Shown here: positions 40,658-49,240 of the stretch, piece after piece | How the letters are laid out: the number at the start of each line of letters is the position of its first letter | Numbering within the stretch: the first letter of the stretch is position 1 | NCBI GenBank assembly: GCA_016789005.1 | Contig: JAEURA010000352.1 | Location: 1-63,875, forward strand | Length of the DNA stretch: 63,875 nucleotides | Source: Anaerolineae bacterium | GTDB taxonomy: Bacteria; Chloroflexota; Anaerolineae; Aggregatilineales; Phototrophicaceae | Direction: 5' to 3' | The notes under the pieces: model-generated | Database searches by the model: none | Told to the model about the DNA's origin: nothing | The model's input: the letters and a program-made list of their open reading frames with translations, nothing else | Position numbers and translations under genes: made by a program

Positions 40658-40760
40658 AGGCAGTGCCCTTCGCCCCGCGCGCGATGGGAAGCTAAGCGAA
40701 GCGCAGCAGGGGTGAAGACATTGAGATGTTTCGGCAGGTGGCTTCAGGAGGGCTATGCAG

Positions 40761-41714
40761 ATGGCATTACCGGCGATTCACCTTCAAGAGGTGACGCGGC
40801 GTTTTGGAGCGACCACCGCCGTCGATAAGCTGTCGCTGACCGTCGAGGCGGGCGAAATCTTCGGATTCCTGGGACACAACGGCGCAGGCAAGACCACGAC
40901 CATCCGTCTGCTCAACGGCGTGCTCGCCGCAGACGGCGGCGTCATCCGCGTGCTGGGGCTTGATCCGGGGACGCAGGGATCCCAGGTGCGGGCGCGCTCC
41001 GGCGTGCTGACCGAGACGCCATCGCTCGACGAGCGGCTGACCGCCGTCGATAATCTGACCTACTATGCCGACCTGTACGGTGTGCCGCCGGGGCAGGTGC
41101 GGGGGCGCACCGCCGCCGTCCTGGAAAGATTCGAGCTGGCAGACCGCGCCGGCGAAAAAGTCGGCGGTTACAGCAAGGGCATGAAGCAGCGCCTTGCGCT
41201 GGCGCGGGCGTTCCTGCACGAGCCGGAGATCCTCTTCCTCGACGAACCGACCGCCGGGCTGGACCCGGTAGCGGCGCAGGAGGTCGGCAGGATGATCCGC
41301 CATCTCAGCCGCGACGAGGGGCGCACCGTCTTCCTGTGCACCCATAACCTGGTGGAGGCGCAGCGATTGTGCGACCGGGTGGCGGTGATGGAGCGTGGGC
41401 GTCTGGCTGCTGTCGGGACGCCGCGCGCGCTGGCGCGGGAGATCGGCGCGGAGATGCGCTATACGCTGGAAGTCGCGGCAGACCAGCGCGAGACAGCCCG
41501 CCGTGAGATCGCCCTGCTGCCGGCGGTGAAGTACGTCGAGACCGCCGACGCCGAACTGACGCTTACCCTCAGCGACCGCGAGGCAGCGCCAGAGGTGCTG
41601 GCGCGGTTGCTGGCGGCGAAGGTGCGCGTCTATGCCCTGACGCCGCATGAGAGTTCGCTTGAAGACATCTATATGGCGCTGCATCGGCAGGGGCAGGAAA
41701 GGGGGATGCAGTGA
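40761..41714 (+). CDS. ABC transporter ATP-binding protein
   Basis: 317 residues: Walker A GFLGHNGAGKTTTIRLL, a Q-loop region, the signature YSKGMKQRLALARAF, Walker B ILFLDEPTAGLDPVAA and the switch histidine in CTHNLVEAQ. The layout is of the CcmA/ABC-2 exporter class, as in antibiotic, lipid or Na+ export systems. ATG 40761 is favoured because AGGAGG lies nine bases upstream; ATG 40755 is in frame but too close to that site. It is coupled to the permease gene by a GTGA overlap. Confidence 0.93.
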   Translation: MALPAIHLQEVTRRFGATTAVDKLSLTVEAGEIFGFLGHNGAGKTTTIRLLNGVLAADGGVIRVLGLDPGTQGSQVRARSGVLTETPSLDERLTAVDNLTYYADLYGVPPGQVRGRTAAVLERFELADRAGEKVGGYSKGMKQRLALARAFLHEPEILFLDEPTAGLDPVAAQEVGRMIRHLSRDEGRTVFLCTHNLVEAQRLCDRVAVMERGRLAAVGTPRALAREIGAEMRYTLEVAADQRETARREIALLPAVKYVETADAELTLTLSDREAAPEVLARLLAAKVRVYALTPHESSLEDIYMALHRQGQERGMQ

Positions 41715-42544
41715 ACTGGCGCGCTGTGCGAACGATCATCCGCAAGGACCTGAAGGTCGTCCGGCAGACGCGGGCGGTGCTCATCCCGCTGATCATTGTG
41801 CCCGTCCTGGTCCTGGTCCTGCTGCCGGGGGTTGGCGGCGCGCTCCTCGCCACCGCCGACCCGGACTCCGAGGCGATCCGCGATTTCCGGCGCGAATCGG
41901 CGGCGTTCTTCGACCACCTGCCCGCGCCGATCAGCGAGCGCCTGGCGCAGTATGACGACGAAGTGCAGCGCATCACCTATATCCTCTTCAACCTCTTCTT
42001 CCCGCCAATGGTTCTGCTGCTGCCGACGATGGTGGCGAATGTGATCGCCGCCGACAGCTTCGCCGGGGAAAAGGAGCGCAAGACGCTGGAGGCGCTGCTG
42101 TATGCCCCGACGACCGACCGCGAGCTGTACCTGGCGAAGCTGATCGGACCCTGGCTGGCAGGGGTCGCCGTCGGCTGGCTGGGCTACCTCGCCTTCGCCG
42201 TCGTCATTACCCTGACCACCCTGTCGTTCATGGGTGGCATCTTCGTCCTGGACGCGACCTGGCTGCTGCTCATCTTCTGGGTGGTCCCGGCGGCGTCGGG
42301 GCTGGGCTTGGGGGCGATGGTGCTGGTCTCGTCGCGGGTCAGCACCTTTCAGGAGGCTTACCAGTTGGGCGGCGTGGTCGTCCTGCCGATCCTGCTGCTG
42401 CTCTTCGGGCAGTTGGGCGGCGTGGTCTATTTCAGCCCGCTGCTGGCGCTGGCGGTTGGCGCGGTGCTGTGGGCGCTCGCCCTGGGGCTGATGGGCTACG
42501 GTGCGGGGTCGTTCAAGCGCGGGGCGCTGATCGCCCGGCTGTGA
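41711..42544 (+). CDS. ABC-2 type transporter permease
   Basis: 277 residues with six predicted helices: one at about 22-45, then a large outside loop (about 48-95), and five more from about 98. The NLFFPPMVLLLPTMVANVIA and SFAGEKERKTLEALLYAP stretches are typical of ABC-2 exporters (the EKE motif contacts the ATPase). GTG 41711 overlaps the ATPase stop. The substrate cannot be told; no other transport or resistance genes are adjacent. Confidence 0.9.
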   Translation: MNWRAVRTIIRKDLKVVRQTRAVLIPLIIVPVLVLVLLPGVGGALLATADPDSEAIRDFRRESAAFFDHLPAPISERLAQYDDEVQRITYILFNLFFPPMVLLLPTMVANVIAADSFAGEKERKTLEALLYAPTTDRELYLAKLIGPWLAGVAVGWLGYLAFAVVITLTTLSFMGGIFVLDATWLLLIFWVVPAASGLGLGAMVLVSSRVSTFQEAYQLGGVVVLPILLLLFGQLGGVVYFSPLLALAVGAVLWALALGLMGYGAGSFKRGALIARL

Positions 42545-42575
42545 GCCTGCGCAATTTCATGTGGGCAGGCTCACA
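42540..42575. terminator. Hairpin between convergent ABC permease and dnaN
   Basis: TGTGAGCCTGC (42540-42550) pairs perfectly with GCAGGCTCACA (42565-42575). It includes the permease stop codon. There is no clear U-tract on either strand, so it is a probable weak bidirectional terminator. Confidence 0.55.
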
Positions 42576-42591
42576 GGTGGGGCGTGCGGGT

Positions 42592-43722
42592 TTAGCGGGT
42601 CGTGGACATCGGCATGACGACGCAGACGAAGTCGTCGCGGTCACGCGGGCGAATCACGCCGGGGTGGGCGGCGCCGTTGCTTTCCAGCACGACCTGTTCG
42701 TCGTTCATCACGCTCAGCACGTCGATCAGGAAGCGGATGTTGAACGCCACTTCCAGCGAGCTGCCCTCGACGCTGGCGTCGAGCACGCCTTCGTTGTCGC
42801 CCCGCTCCGGGCTGCGCCCCACGACGGTGACTTCGCCGGGCGTGCTGGGTTCGGGCGCGGGCTTGACCATCAGGCGGGCGCTGTAGTTGCTGTCACGGGC
42901 GAAGATCTCGGCGCGCTTGCACGCCTTGAGCAGGTCGGAGGTGTAAAGGGTGACGGCGGTGCTGTACGACTTGGGGATGATGGCGGTGAAGTCCGGGAAT
43001 TTGCCATCGATCACCTGGGTGGCGACGAGCGTGTTCTCGTAGAGGAACATCACCCGATCCTGTTCCCCGCTCAGGGCGATGCTGATCTCTTTGTCCTCAT
43101 CGCCGATGATGCGCGCCACTTCGTTGAGCGCCTTGGCGGGGATGATCAGGTCGGTCTTGCCGCTGCCGGCTTCCAGCCGCGTGGTGCGCACCGCCAGACG
43201 GAAGCCATCCGCCGCCGCCATCGTCAGCACCCCTTTTTCCAGGTGCGTGTAGATGCCGGTCAGGGTCGGGCGGGCATCGTCTTTCGCCGAAGCGAACTGG
43301 GTCTGCAAGACCATCTCGCGGAAGGTCTTGGCGGGCATGACGACATCTGGCGTGAAGGTCTCGTTGAGCGGCGGAAACTCCGCCGCGCTGATGCCACGAA
43401 TGTTGGAATTGGTCATGCCGCTGCGCACGTTGACCGTCTGCGTGGCGCTGTCCAGGTTGAGGTCCACCCGGTCGGGCATCAGGTTGTTGACCAGCTCGCT
43501 GAACGTCTTGGCGGGCAGCGTGATCGCGCCGGCGCGATCCACTTTCGCGCCAATCGAGGTGATGATGGTCAGTTCCAGGTTGGTCGCCGCCAGCTTCAGG
43601 CGTGACTCATCCGTCGCCAGCAGGACATTCGCCAATACCGGCAGCGTCGGACGGGCATCGACAGCGCGGCTGACGATATTCAACCCTCTGGCGAGCTGAT
43701 CTTGTAAGACGGAAATGCGCAT
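42592..43722 (-). CDS. dnaN: DNA polymerase III sliding clamp (beta)
   Basis: 376-residue clamp that tethers the replicative polymerase to DNA. It starts MRISVLQDQLARGLNIVSRA and contains the PTLPVLANVLL stretch, FSELVNNL, the second-domain TLTGIYTHLEKGVLTMAAAD and FRLAVR, and the conserved VMPM near the C-terminus. ATG 43722 matches the family; CAGGAG lies about ten bases upstream. dnaA, recF and gyrB are not adjacent, so this is not a classical dnaA-dnaN origin block. TATACT at 43785-43780 (minus strand) is a possible -10. Confidence 0.95.
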   Translation of the reverse strand: MRISVLQDQLARGLNIVSRAVDARPTLPVLANVLLATDESRLKLAATNLELTIITSIGAKVDRAGAITLPAKTFSELVNNLMPDRVDLNLDSATQTVNVRSGMTNSNIRGISAAEFPPLNETFTPDVVMPAKTFREMVLQTQFASAKDDARPTLTGIYTHLEKGVLTMAAADGFRLAVRTTRLEAGSGKTDLIIPAKALNEVARIIGDEDKEISIALSGEQDRVMFLYENTLVATQVIDGKFPDFTAIIPKSYSTAVTLYTSDLLKACKRAEIFARDSNYSARLMVKPAPEPSTPGEVTVVGRSPERGDNEGVLDASVEGSSLEVAFNIRFLIDVLSVMNDEQVVLESNGAAHPGVIRPRDRDDFVCVVMPMSTTR

Positions 43723-43857
43723 ACGCTCGGTGCTCCTGCGTCCAATCGCGCTACAGGCTACAGATGAGAATTGAGGACAAGTATACAACAAAGATTAAAC
43801 ATTTGTCCGCCTTCAAGTATCATTGAGGGACTGAGTTGCAGAGGGAAGAAGGCATTT

Positions 43858-45570
43858 ATGACTGCTCGCATTCTGGATATTCGTTTTGAAGACTTCCAGT
43901 CCTGGGGGTGGGATCGCATTCAGCCGTTTTTCGAGGCGCTGGAAGCCGCGCCGCTGACGGCGGAGACCGCCGTAGACTGGCTGACCGACTGGGAACGCCT
44001 GAGCAAGCTGCTCGCCGAAAGCTATCAGCGGCTTTACGTCGGCACGACCGTGAACACGGCGGACAAAGCGACCGAGGAACGCTTCTTCGCCTTCCTGGAT
44101 ACCATTTCCGAGCCGGCGTCGGTGGCGAACCAACGGCTGAAGCAGAAGCTGCTGGACAGCGGCGTCGAGCCGAAAGGCTACGCGGTCATCCTGCGCGGCA
44201 TTCGTTCCGAAGCCGATCTTTTCAGAGAGGCGAACGTGCCGCTGCTGACCGAAGAGGAAAAGCTGACCAACGAGTATGACAAGATCATCGGCGCGCAGGA
44301 GGTGATGTGGGAAGGAGAAGCCCGCACCATCCCGCAGATGAACCCGCTGCTGATGGAGACCGACCGGGCGCTGCGCGAACGCGCCTGGACGCTGCGCGCC
44401 GAACGGCAGATCGCCGACCGCGCCGCGCTCAACGACCTGTGGACGCGGATGCTGAGTCTGCGCCGGCAGATCGCCGCCAACGCCGGTGAGCCGGATTTCC
44501 GCGCTTATACCTGGAAACACCACAAGCGCTTCGACTATACGCCGGAGGACTGCCTGCGCTTCCACGAGGCGATTGAGTCCGTCGTCGTCCCGGCGGCGCA
44601 GGCGCTCTACGAGAAGCGGCGGCGCAGCCTCGGCATCGACCGTCTGCGCCCCTGGGACCTGGATGTCGATCCGCTCAACCGTCAGCCGCTCAAGCCGTTC
44701 ACGGCGGCGGAGTCGCTGGTCGCCAGCGCCGAAACCGTCTTCCGCAAGGTGGACCCGGCGCTGGGGGCGCACTTCGCCGATATGCGCGCCAACAGCCTGC
44801 TCGACCTGGACAGCCGCAAGAATAAAGCGCCGGGCGGCTACTGCACGGAGTATCCCATCGCCCAGAAGCCGTTCATCTTCATGAACGCCGTCGGCGTGCA
44901 CGACGACGTGCAGACGCTTCTGCACGAGGGCGGACATGCCTTTCACGTCTATGAGGCGAACAGCCTGCAAGAGTATCGCCGGGTCGAACCGCCGATCGAG
45001 TTCTGCGAGGTCGCCTCGATGAGCATGGAGCTGCTCGCCGCGCCCTATCTCGCCGCGTCGCAAGGCGGCTACTACAGCGAGAGCGACGCCGCTCGCGCGC
45101 GCGTCGAACATCTGGAAGGGGCGCTGCTGTTCTGGCCCTACATGGCGGTCGTGGACGCCTTCCAGCACTGGGTTTACACGCACGCCGACGACGCCATGGA
45201 CCCGGCGAACTGCGACGCCGAATGGGGCAGGCAGTGGGATCGTTTCATGAAGGGCATCGCCTTCGACGGGCTGAATGACGTGAAGGTCACCGGCTGGCAT
45301 CGCAAGCTGCACATCTTCCAGATTCCGTTCTACTACGTCGAATACGGTCTCGCCCAGATCGGCGCGGTGCAGGTGTGGCTGAATTCGCTCCAGGACCCGG
45401 CGAAAGCCACCGCCAACTACCGCCGGGCGCTGGCGCTGGGCGGGACGGAACCGCTGCCGGCGCTGTTCGCCGCCGCCGGGGCGCGCTTTGCGATGGACCG
45501 CAGCATCCTTCAGACCGAGATCGACGCGATGATGCGCACGATTGAAACGCTGGAGTCGGTGTCCGCCTAG
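43858..45570 (+). CDS. M3-family oligoendopeptidase (PepF-like)
   Basis: 570-residue cytosolic zinc peptidase that cleaves short peptides. The metal site HEGGHAFHVYEANSL (HExxH near residue 356) is followed by the third ligand in EFCEVASMSMELLA. The N-terminal two thirds are helical, as in oligoendopeptidase F, and PFYYVEYGLAQIGAVQ closes the active-site channel. ATG 43858 has GGAAGAAGG upstream. It is monocistronic and divergent from dnaN. Confidence 0.92.
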   Translation: MTARILDIRFEDFQSWGWDRIQPFFEALEAAPLTAETAVDWLTDWERLSKLLAESYQRLYVGTTVNTADKATEERFFAFLDTISEPASVANQRLKQKLLDSGVEPKGYAVILRGIRSEADLFREANVPLLTEEEKLTNEYDKIIGAQEVMWEGEARTIPQMNPLLMETDRALRERAWTLRAERQIADRAALNDLWTRMLSLRRQIAANAGEPDFRAYTWKHHKRFDYTPEDCLRFHEAIESVVVPAAQALYEKRRRSLGIDRLRPWDLDVDPLNRQPLKPFTAAESLVASAETVFRKVDPALGAHFADMRANSLLDLDSRKNKAPGGYCTEYPIAQKPFIFMNAVGVHDDVQTLLHEGGHAFHVYEANSLQEYRRVEPPIEFCEVASMSMELLAAPYLAASQGGYYSESDAARARVEHLEGALLFWPYMAVVDAFQHWVYTHADDAMDPANCDAEWGRQWDRFMKGIAFDGLNDVKVTGWHRKLHIFQIPFYYVEYGLAQIGAVQVWLNSLQDPAKATANYRRALALGGTEPLPALFAAAGARFAMDRSILQTEIDAMMRTIETLESVSA

Positions 45571-45592
45571 AAAGCAAACCCAAACCTCGGAC

Positions 45593-45622
45593 GCAAGGGT
45601 GTGATGCATATCACGCCCTTGC
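45593..45622. promoter_or_regulatory. CRP/FNR-like palindrome upstream of sensor kinase
   Basis: GCAAGGGTGTGAT and ATCACGCCCTTGC form a near-perfect inverted repeat around GCAT. The inner part, TGTGA-N6-TCACG, resembles a CRP-family operator. Its centre is about 65 bases before the start of transcription expected from TACAAT at 45660-45665. It could instead be a terminator of the peptidase gene without a U-tract. Confidence 0.4.
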
Positions 45623-45659
45623 CCTCCACCAAAATCCTGTCCGGCGCTCGGAAATCTAC

Positions 45660-45665
45660 TACAAT
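45660..45665 (+). promoter_or_regulatory. -10 box for sensor kinase gene
   Basis: TACAAT; the -35 at 17 bases (CTGTCC) is weak, which would suit an activator-dependent promoter. Confidence 0.35.
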
Positions 45666-45732
45666 GGACGTAGTGCAGCACCATCTTTCGCCGCAGCGCA
45701 CACTTTCTGCCGGACCGAAGTGAGCCAGCATC

Positions 45733-47841
45733 ATGACTCTGCGTCGTCGAACCCTTGTCTACCTCACCCTTCTGCTGGTTGGGATGATCGCCATCCTGTT
45801 CGCCGCGCTCCAGCGCATCACCATCACCAGTTTCGAAGCCGTCGAACGCGAACAGATCGCCCGTCATAGCGCCAGCGTCCGCCAGGAACTGCTGGAACTG
45901 CTCGATGACACCTTCGCCAGACTGCGCGACTGGTCAAGCTGGACGGACATGTACAGGTACGTCACTGCCGGGATCCCGGATTCTGAGTTCGCCGCCGAGA
46001 ATTTCACAACCGACGTGCTGGAGTACCTTGATCTGAGCTTCATGCTGGTGCTGGATGGCGACGGCGCGGCGGTTCGCTGGGAGCAGCATTTGAACCCGGC
46101 AGACTTTGCCGAGTCGCTGCGGGCGGCGCTGACCGAAGAATCGTCGCACCTCCTCTATGAAGCGATTCGCCGGCAGGAGACAGACAGCTTCTTCGGAATC
46201 TTCCAGGAGACTCCGATCATCTTCGCCGTTCGCCCGATTCTGACCAGTGATGATCGTGGACCCAGCGCCGGGACGCTGGTGTGGGGGCGTGTGCTGGACG
46301 AGGCGACTGCCGCGAAGATGTCCGCCGCCTGGCAGATCAGCGTTACTTTCATTGCCCAGCAGGACCAGCCGGGGGATGCCGCTTCGGCAGCCGCCGAACA
46401 GTGGCTCACCATGAGCGACGCCCATATCTACGCCCACGCCTGGCTGTCTGCGCAGGGCGGCAGTTTTCAGGTGCAGGTCCAGGAATCGCGCGACATCATG
46501 CAGCAGGCGCGACTCAGCCATTTGCAGTTCACGATGGCGCTGCTCCTGTTCGGCGTGGTGCTGATCAGCGGGACGCTGTTCGTGATCGACCGGCTGATGC
46601 TGGCGCGCGTCAAACGCTTGAGCGACGCCGTCAAGACCATTGGCGAGGCGGCGTCGCCACCTTCTATTCTCGTAGAAGGCGACGACGAGCTTTCCAGTCT
46701 GACGCGCGCGCTCAACGCCATGCTGCTGGATGTGTCTACGTCCCGGCAGGCGCTGGAGGCGCTGAACCAAGAGCTGGAAGGGCGTGTGGCGCAGCGCACG
46801 AGGGAACTGGAAGCCCAGGATGCGCAGCTGCGCGCCATCGTCGATACGATGGGCGAAGGACTGGCTTACATCGTCGATGGCGACATTCAGATCGTGAACC
46901 CTGCCCTGGCGGACATGGTCGGCGTCGGCGCGCAGGAACTGCTGGGTAAGCCCTTCCGTCTGCTGACCCCAACGATGGAGATGACGGTGACGCAGATTCT
47001 GCTCAAGACCGATCGCTACGAGACGACTCTGCTGCGCCGGGACGGCACCCAGGTCGAAGTGGCGATCACGGCGACGCCGATTCAGATGGGCGACACCCGG
47101 CGGCGGCGGGTGATCATCGCGCGCGACATCACCCAGGAGAAAACCATGAAGCGGCAGCGCGACTACTTTTTCGCGCGCGCCTCGCATGAACTGCGCACCC
47201 CGCTTACTAACATCATGACGCGGCTGTATCTGCTGGAACGCAACCCCGAACAGGGCGCACGGCATCTCGATGTGCTCAATAAGGTGTCGCATCATATGCT
47301 CAACCTGGTCAACGATCTGCTGCTGGTGTCGCGTCTGGAAGCCGGTCTGGCGCTCAACAGACAGCCGCTTGACCTGCGCCAGACGATCCGCGAGGTGGTG
47401 GATGTTCAGCGACCTGAAGCCGAGTTAAAACAGATCGCCTTGACCCTCACGCTGCCCCAGGAGCCGCTGCGCGTCAATGCCGACGCCACGCGCATGGCGC
47501 AGGCGTTCACCAACATTGTACGCAACGCCGTCTTATATACCGAAGCGGGGGGAATCATCGAAGTCAGCGCGAACCTCGACGCCAGCAGCCCCGAACTGGT
47601 GGCGGTCATGGTGCACGATACCGGCGTCGGTATCGACGCCCAACATCTGCCGCACCTGTTCGAGGCGTTCTATCGCGTGACCGAAGGCGGCATCGGCGCA
47701 GGGCTGGGATTGTACATCACCCACGAGATCGTTCAGCTGCACGGCGGCGACATCACCGTCCAGAGCGCCCCCGGCATTGGCACGACCTTCACCATCCGTC
47801 TGACCCATCAACCGCAGCCCATCCCCCAAGCGGTCAGCTGA
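45733..47841 (+). CDS. Sensor histidine kinase (CHASE4-HAMP-PAS-HisKA-HATPase)
   Basis: 702-residue membrane sensor. TM1 lies at about 8-28, and an outside domain of about 230 residues of CHASE4 type follows (RLRDWSSWTDMYRYV is characteristic). TM2 is at about 263-283, HAMP at about 285-335, a coiled linker and PAS at about 355-465. HisKA has the phospho-acceptor in ASHELRTPLTNIM (about 482-494). The ATPase domain shows FTNIVRNAVLYTE, VHDTGVGID and GAGLGLYI. No response regulator gene is adjacent, so it is an orphan. It ends 7 bases from the convergent membrane-protein gene. Confidence 0.94.
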   Translation: MTLRRRTLVYLTLLLVGMIAILFAALQRITITSFEAVEREQIARHSASVRQELLELLDDTFARLRDWSSWTDMYRYVTAGIPDSEFAAENFTTDVLEYLDLSFMLVLDGDGAAVRWEQHLNPADFAESLRAALTEESSHLLYEAIRRQETDSFFGIFQETPIIFAVRPILTSDDRGPSAGTLVWGRVLDEATAAKMSAAWQISVTFIAQQDQPGDAASAAAEQWLTMSDAHIYAHAWLSAQGGSFQVQVQESRDIMQQARLSHLQFTMALLLFGVVLISGTLFVIDRLMLARVKRLSDAVKTIGEAASPPSILVEGDDELSSLTRALNAMLLDVSTSRQALEALNQELEGRVAQRTRELEAQDAQLRAIVDTMGEGLAYIVDGDIQIVNPALADMVGVGAQELLGKPFRLLTPTMEMTVTQILLKTDRYETTLLRRDGTQVEVAITATPIQMGDTRRRRVIIARDITQEKTMKRQRDYFFARASHELRTPLTNIMTRLYLLERNPEQGARHLDVLNKVSHHMLNLVNDLLLVSRLEAGLALNRQPLDLRQTIREVVDVQRPEAELKQIALTLTLPQEPLRVNADATRMAQAFTNIVRNAVLYTEAGGIIEVSANLDASSPELVAVMVHDTGVGIDAQHLPHLFEAFYRVTEGGIGAGLGLYITHEIVQLHGGDITVQSAPGIGTTFTIRLTHQPQPIPQAVS

Positions 47842-47848
47842 AGCGGCG

Positions 47849-48961
47849 CTAAGAGGATGTCAGCAGCACGACGCTTAGCGTCAGCGCCACGCCCGCCGAG
47901 ACGATTGCCGCGCGGATGTAAGGCTGCACCTGCTCTTCCAGGATCGTGAGCTGTTTGTCGATCTGGCAGTCGTCGGGAATCCCGCGCAGGTGGCGGTAGA
48001 TCCAGTTGAGCGGCATACGCATCACCGGCATCACCAGCACCGCCCACAGCAGATACCCCGCCGCCATGATCACGAACCTGGGAACCCGATCCTCCTGCAA
48101 GAAGGGCAGCATGATGAAGGTGACCAGCGTCGTCCAGATGAACATCATCAGCGTCTTCATATAGCGCAGCATCATGCGCCGCAGATAGAGGATGTGCCGC
48201 ACCAGCGAGATCTCACTGGTGGCGACCTCCTCGACCAGCTGCCGGTCGAGCGTGCGCGCCAACCCAAACGCCGCGCCGAAGCGTTCGACCGTCGCCGGGT
48301 CGGTCTCTTCGGTCAGCGCGCCGGTGGCAGCGACGGCGTCATAGGTGCGGGTTTCCGGAATGATCCGGCGTTCTGTGCCGTTGATGATCGCGTCGAAGTA
48401 GGCTTTGCGGCGTTCCGGGCTGAAGGGGATGGCGAAATTGATGGCGCTGGAATGCTGGTACTGGTACGCCAGGATGCGCCGCTTGGCTTCCGGCGATTCA
48501 TCCGGCGAGAACCCCACGCCCGACAGCGCAAACGTAGGGGTCATCAGATCTGAAGGAAAGCCGGGGCTGTAGATGGTGAAGTAGAAGTGGACGACATCCT
48601 TGAGCAGCAGATAGAGCGCGTAGAGCGGGATCGCCAGCGACAGGATGAAAGGGAAGATCAGCGTCAGATAGAGCAGTCCGTGCGACAGCATCGCCCCGCT
48701 GTCGAGCGTCATGACCTGATCCAGGATGGTGTTGAGGAACACGCGCACCAGCACCGTGATCTCGTCTTTGAAGAAGACCGGCAGCAGCAGCAGCAGCCCC
48801 GCGCCGCTGACGAAGGCGACGGCGATGCGGTGCAGGGTGGAAAGGCGCACCTCGGTGCGCTGCAAGTAGGCGCGCATGGCGTTGCGCGCGCCATCGCCGA
48901 GCGGCTGCTCGTCGTGCGGCTGATGGTCGAAGACAGGGGCGTCGTGGAGAGGGATTTGCAT
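47849..48961 (-). CDS. Polytopic membrane protein, unknown
   Basis: 370 residues. A short soluble N-terminus is followed by two helices (about 48-68 and 93-120), and a central cytoplasmic or outside region of about 140 residues with DAIINGTERRIIPETRTYDAV. Two more helices (about 275-315) and one at the C-terminus follow. No family recognised. ATG 48961 is chosen because GAGGAG lies upstream; an in-frame start 33 codons earlier falls next to repeat DNA. It is monocistronic. Confidence 0.65.
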   Translation of the reverse strand: MQIPLHDAPVFDHQPHDEQPLGDGARNAMRAYLQRTEVRLSTLHRIAVAFVSGAGLLLLLPVFFKDEITVLVRVFLNTILDQVMTLDSGAMLSHGLLYLTLIFPFILSLAIPLYALYLLLKDVVHFYFTIYSPGFPSDLMTPTFALSGVGFSPDESPEAKRRILAYQYQHSSAINFAIPFSPERRKAYFDAIINGTERRIIPETRTYDAVAATGALTEETDPATVERFGAAFGLARTLDRQLVEEVATSEISLVRHILYLRRMMLRYMKTLMMFIWTTLVTFIMLPFLQEDRVPRFVIMAAGYLLWAVLVMPVMRMPLNWIYRHLRGIPDDCQIDKQLTILEEQVQPYIRAAIVSAGVALTLSVVLLTSS

Positions 48962-49054
48962 GGTGAAATAGCGCTCCTCAGGCGAAAGGTCCGGTACTGT
49001 TCGCGGGAAACCCGGTGAATCACGAAAGTTCAGCTTCAGTACGAAACCAGCCAA

Positions 49055-49116
49055 CCTCACCCCCTGCCCCTCTCCGTTTGGAGAGGGGCGGTTGAGCGCA
49101 GCGAAACGGGGTGAGG
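49055..49116. repeat. Dispersed 62-bp palindromic repeat, copy 1
   Basis: Starts CCTCACCCCCTGCCCCTCTC and ends GCGAAACGGGGTGAGG, with inner stem CCCCTCTCC/GGAGAGGGG. It is almost identical to 61918-61979, with differences confined to the loop and one base near the end. Confidence 0.85.
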
Positions 49117-49188
49117 TCAGGCAATCCGTGAGTCACTGAAACTGATCGTGCGCCGCTATTATCGTCCTGCTGCCCCGCATCGCGAAAG

Positions 49189-49210
49189 GGGGCGCATCGC
49201 GATGCGCCCC
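49189..49210. repeat. Perfect 22-bp palindrome
   Basis: GGGGCGCATCG followed by its exact complement, in the 280-bp gap after the beta-mannosidase gene. It may serve as that gene's terminator hairpin and resembles the GGGCG...CGCCC palindromes at 53314 and 54872. Confidence 0.6.
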
Positions 49211-49240
49211 TGCAAACGATAGCCTATCGCTGAATTCGGG

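Larger units (their letters stand above)
40278..40760. other. Repeat-bearing junction with no gene
   Basis: About 480 bases between the ADA-like gene and the ABC ATPase gene. It contains two palindromic repeats and a possible 130-bp inverted-repeat element, listed separately. A 27-codon minus-strand reading frame (about 40441-40521) ending FQVQLSAA could be a gene remnant but is too short to assign. Base composition and codon use change across this gap. Confidence 0.6.

Noticed and set aside
40278..40760. tRNA or other structured RNA in the long gap
   Set aside because: No T-arm or anticodon-arm pattern was found; the stems are simple palindromes of the repeat family.
42592..43722. Replication origin next to dnaN
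   Set aside because: dnaA, recF and gyrB are absent and no cluster of DnaA boxes or A/T-rich unwinding region was seen. dnaN alone does not mark an origin.
43813..45867. 684-codon minus-strand open frame opposite the M3 peptidase
   Set aside because: The plus strand carries HEGGH and the rest of the peptidase. The reverse frame is a compositional shadow.
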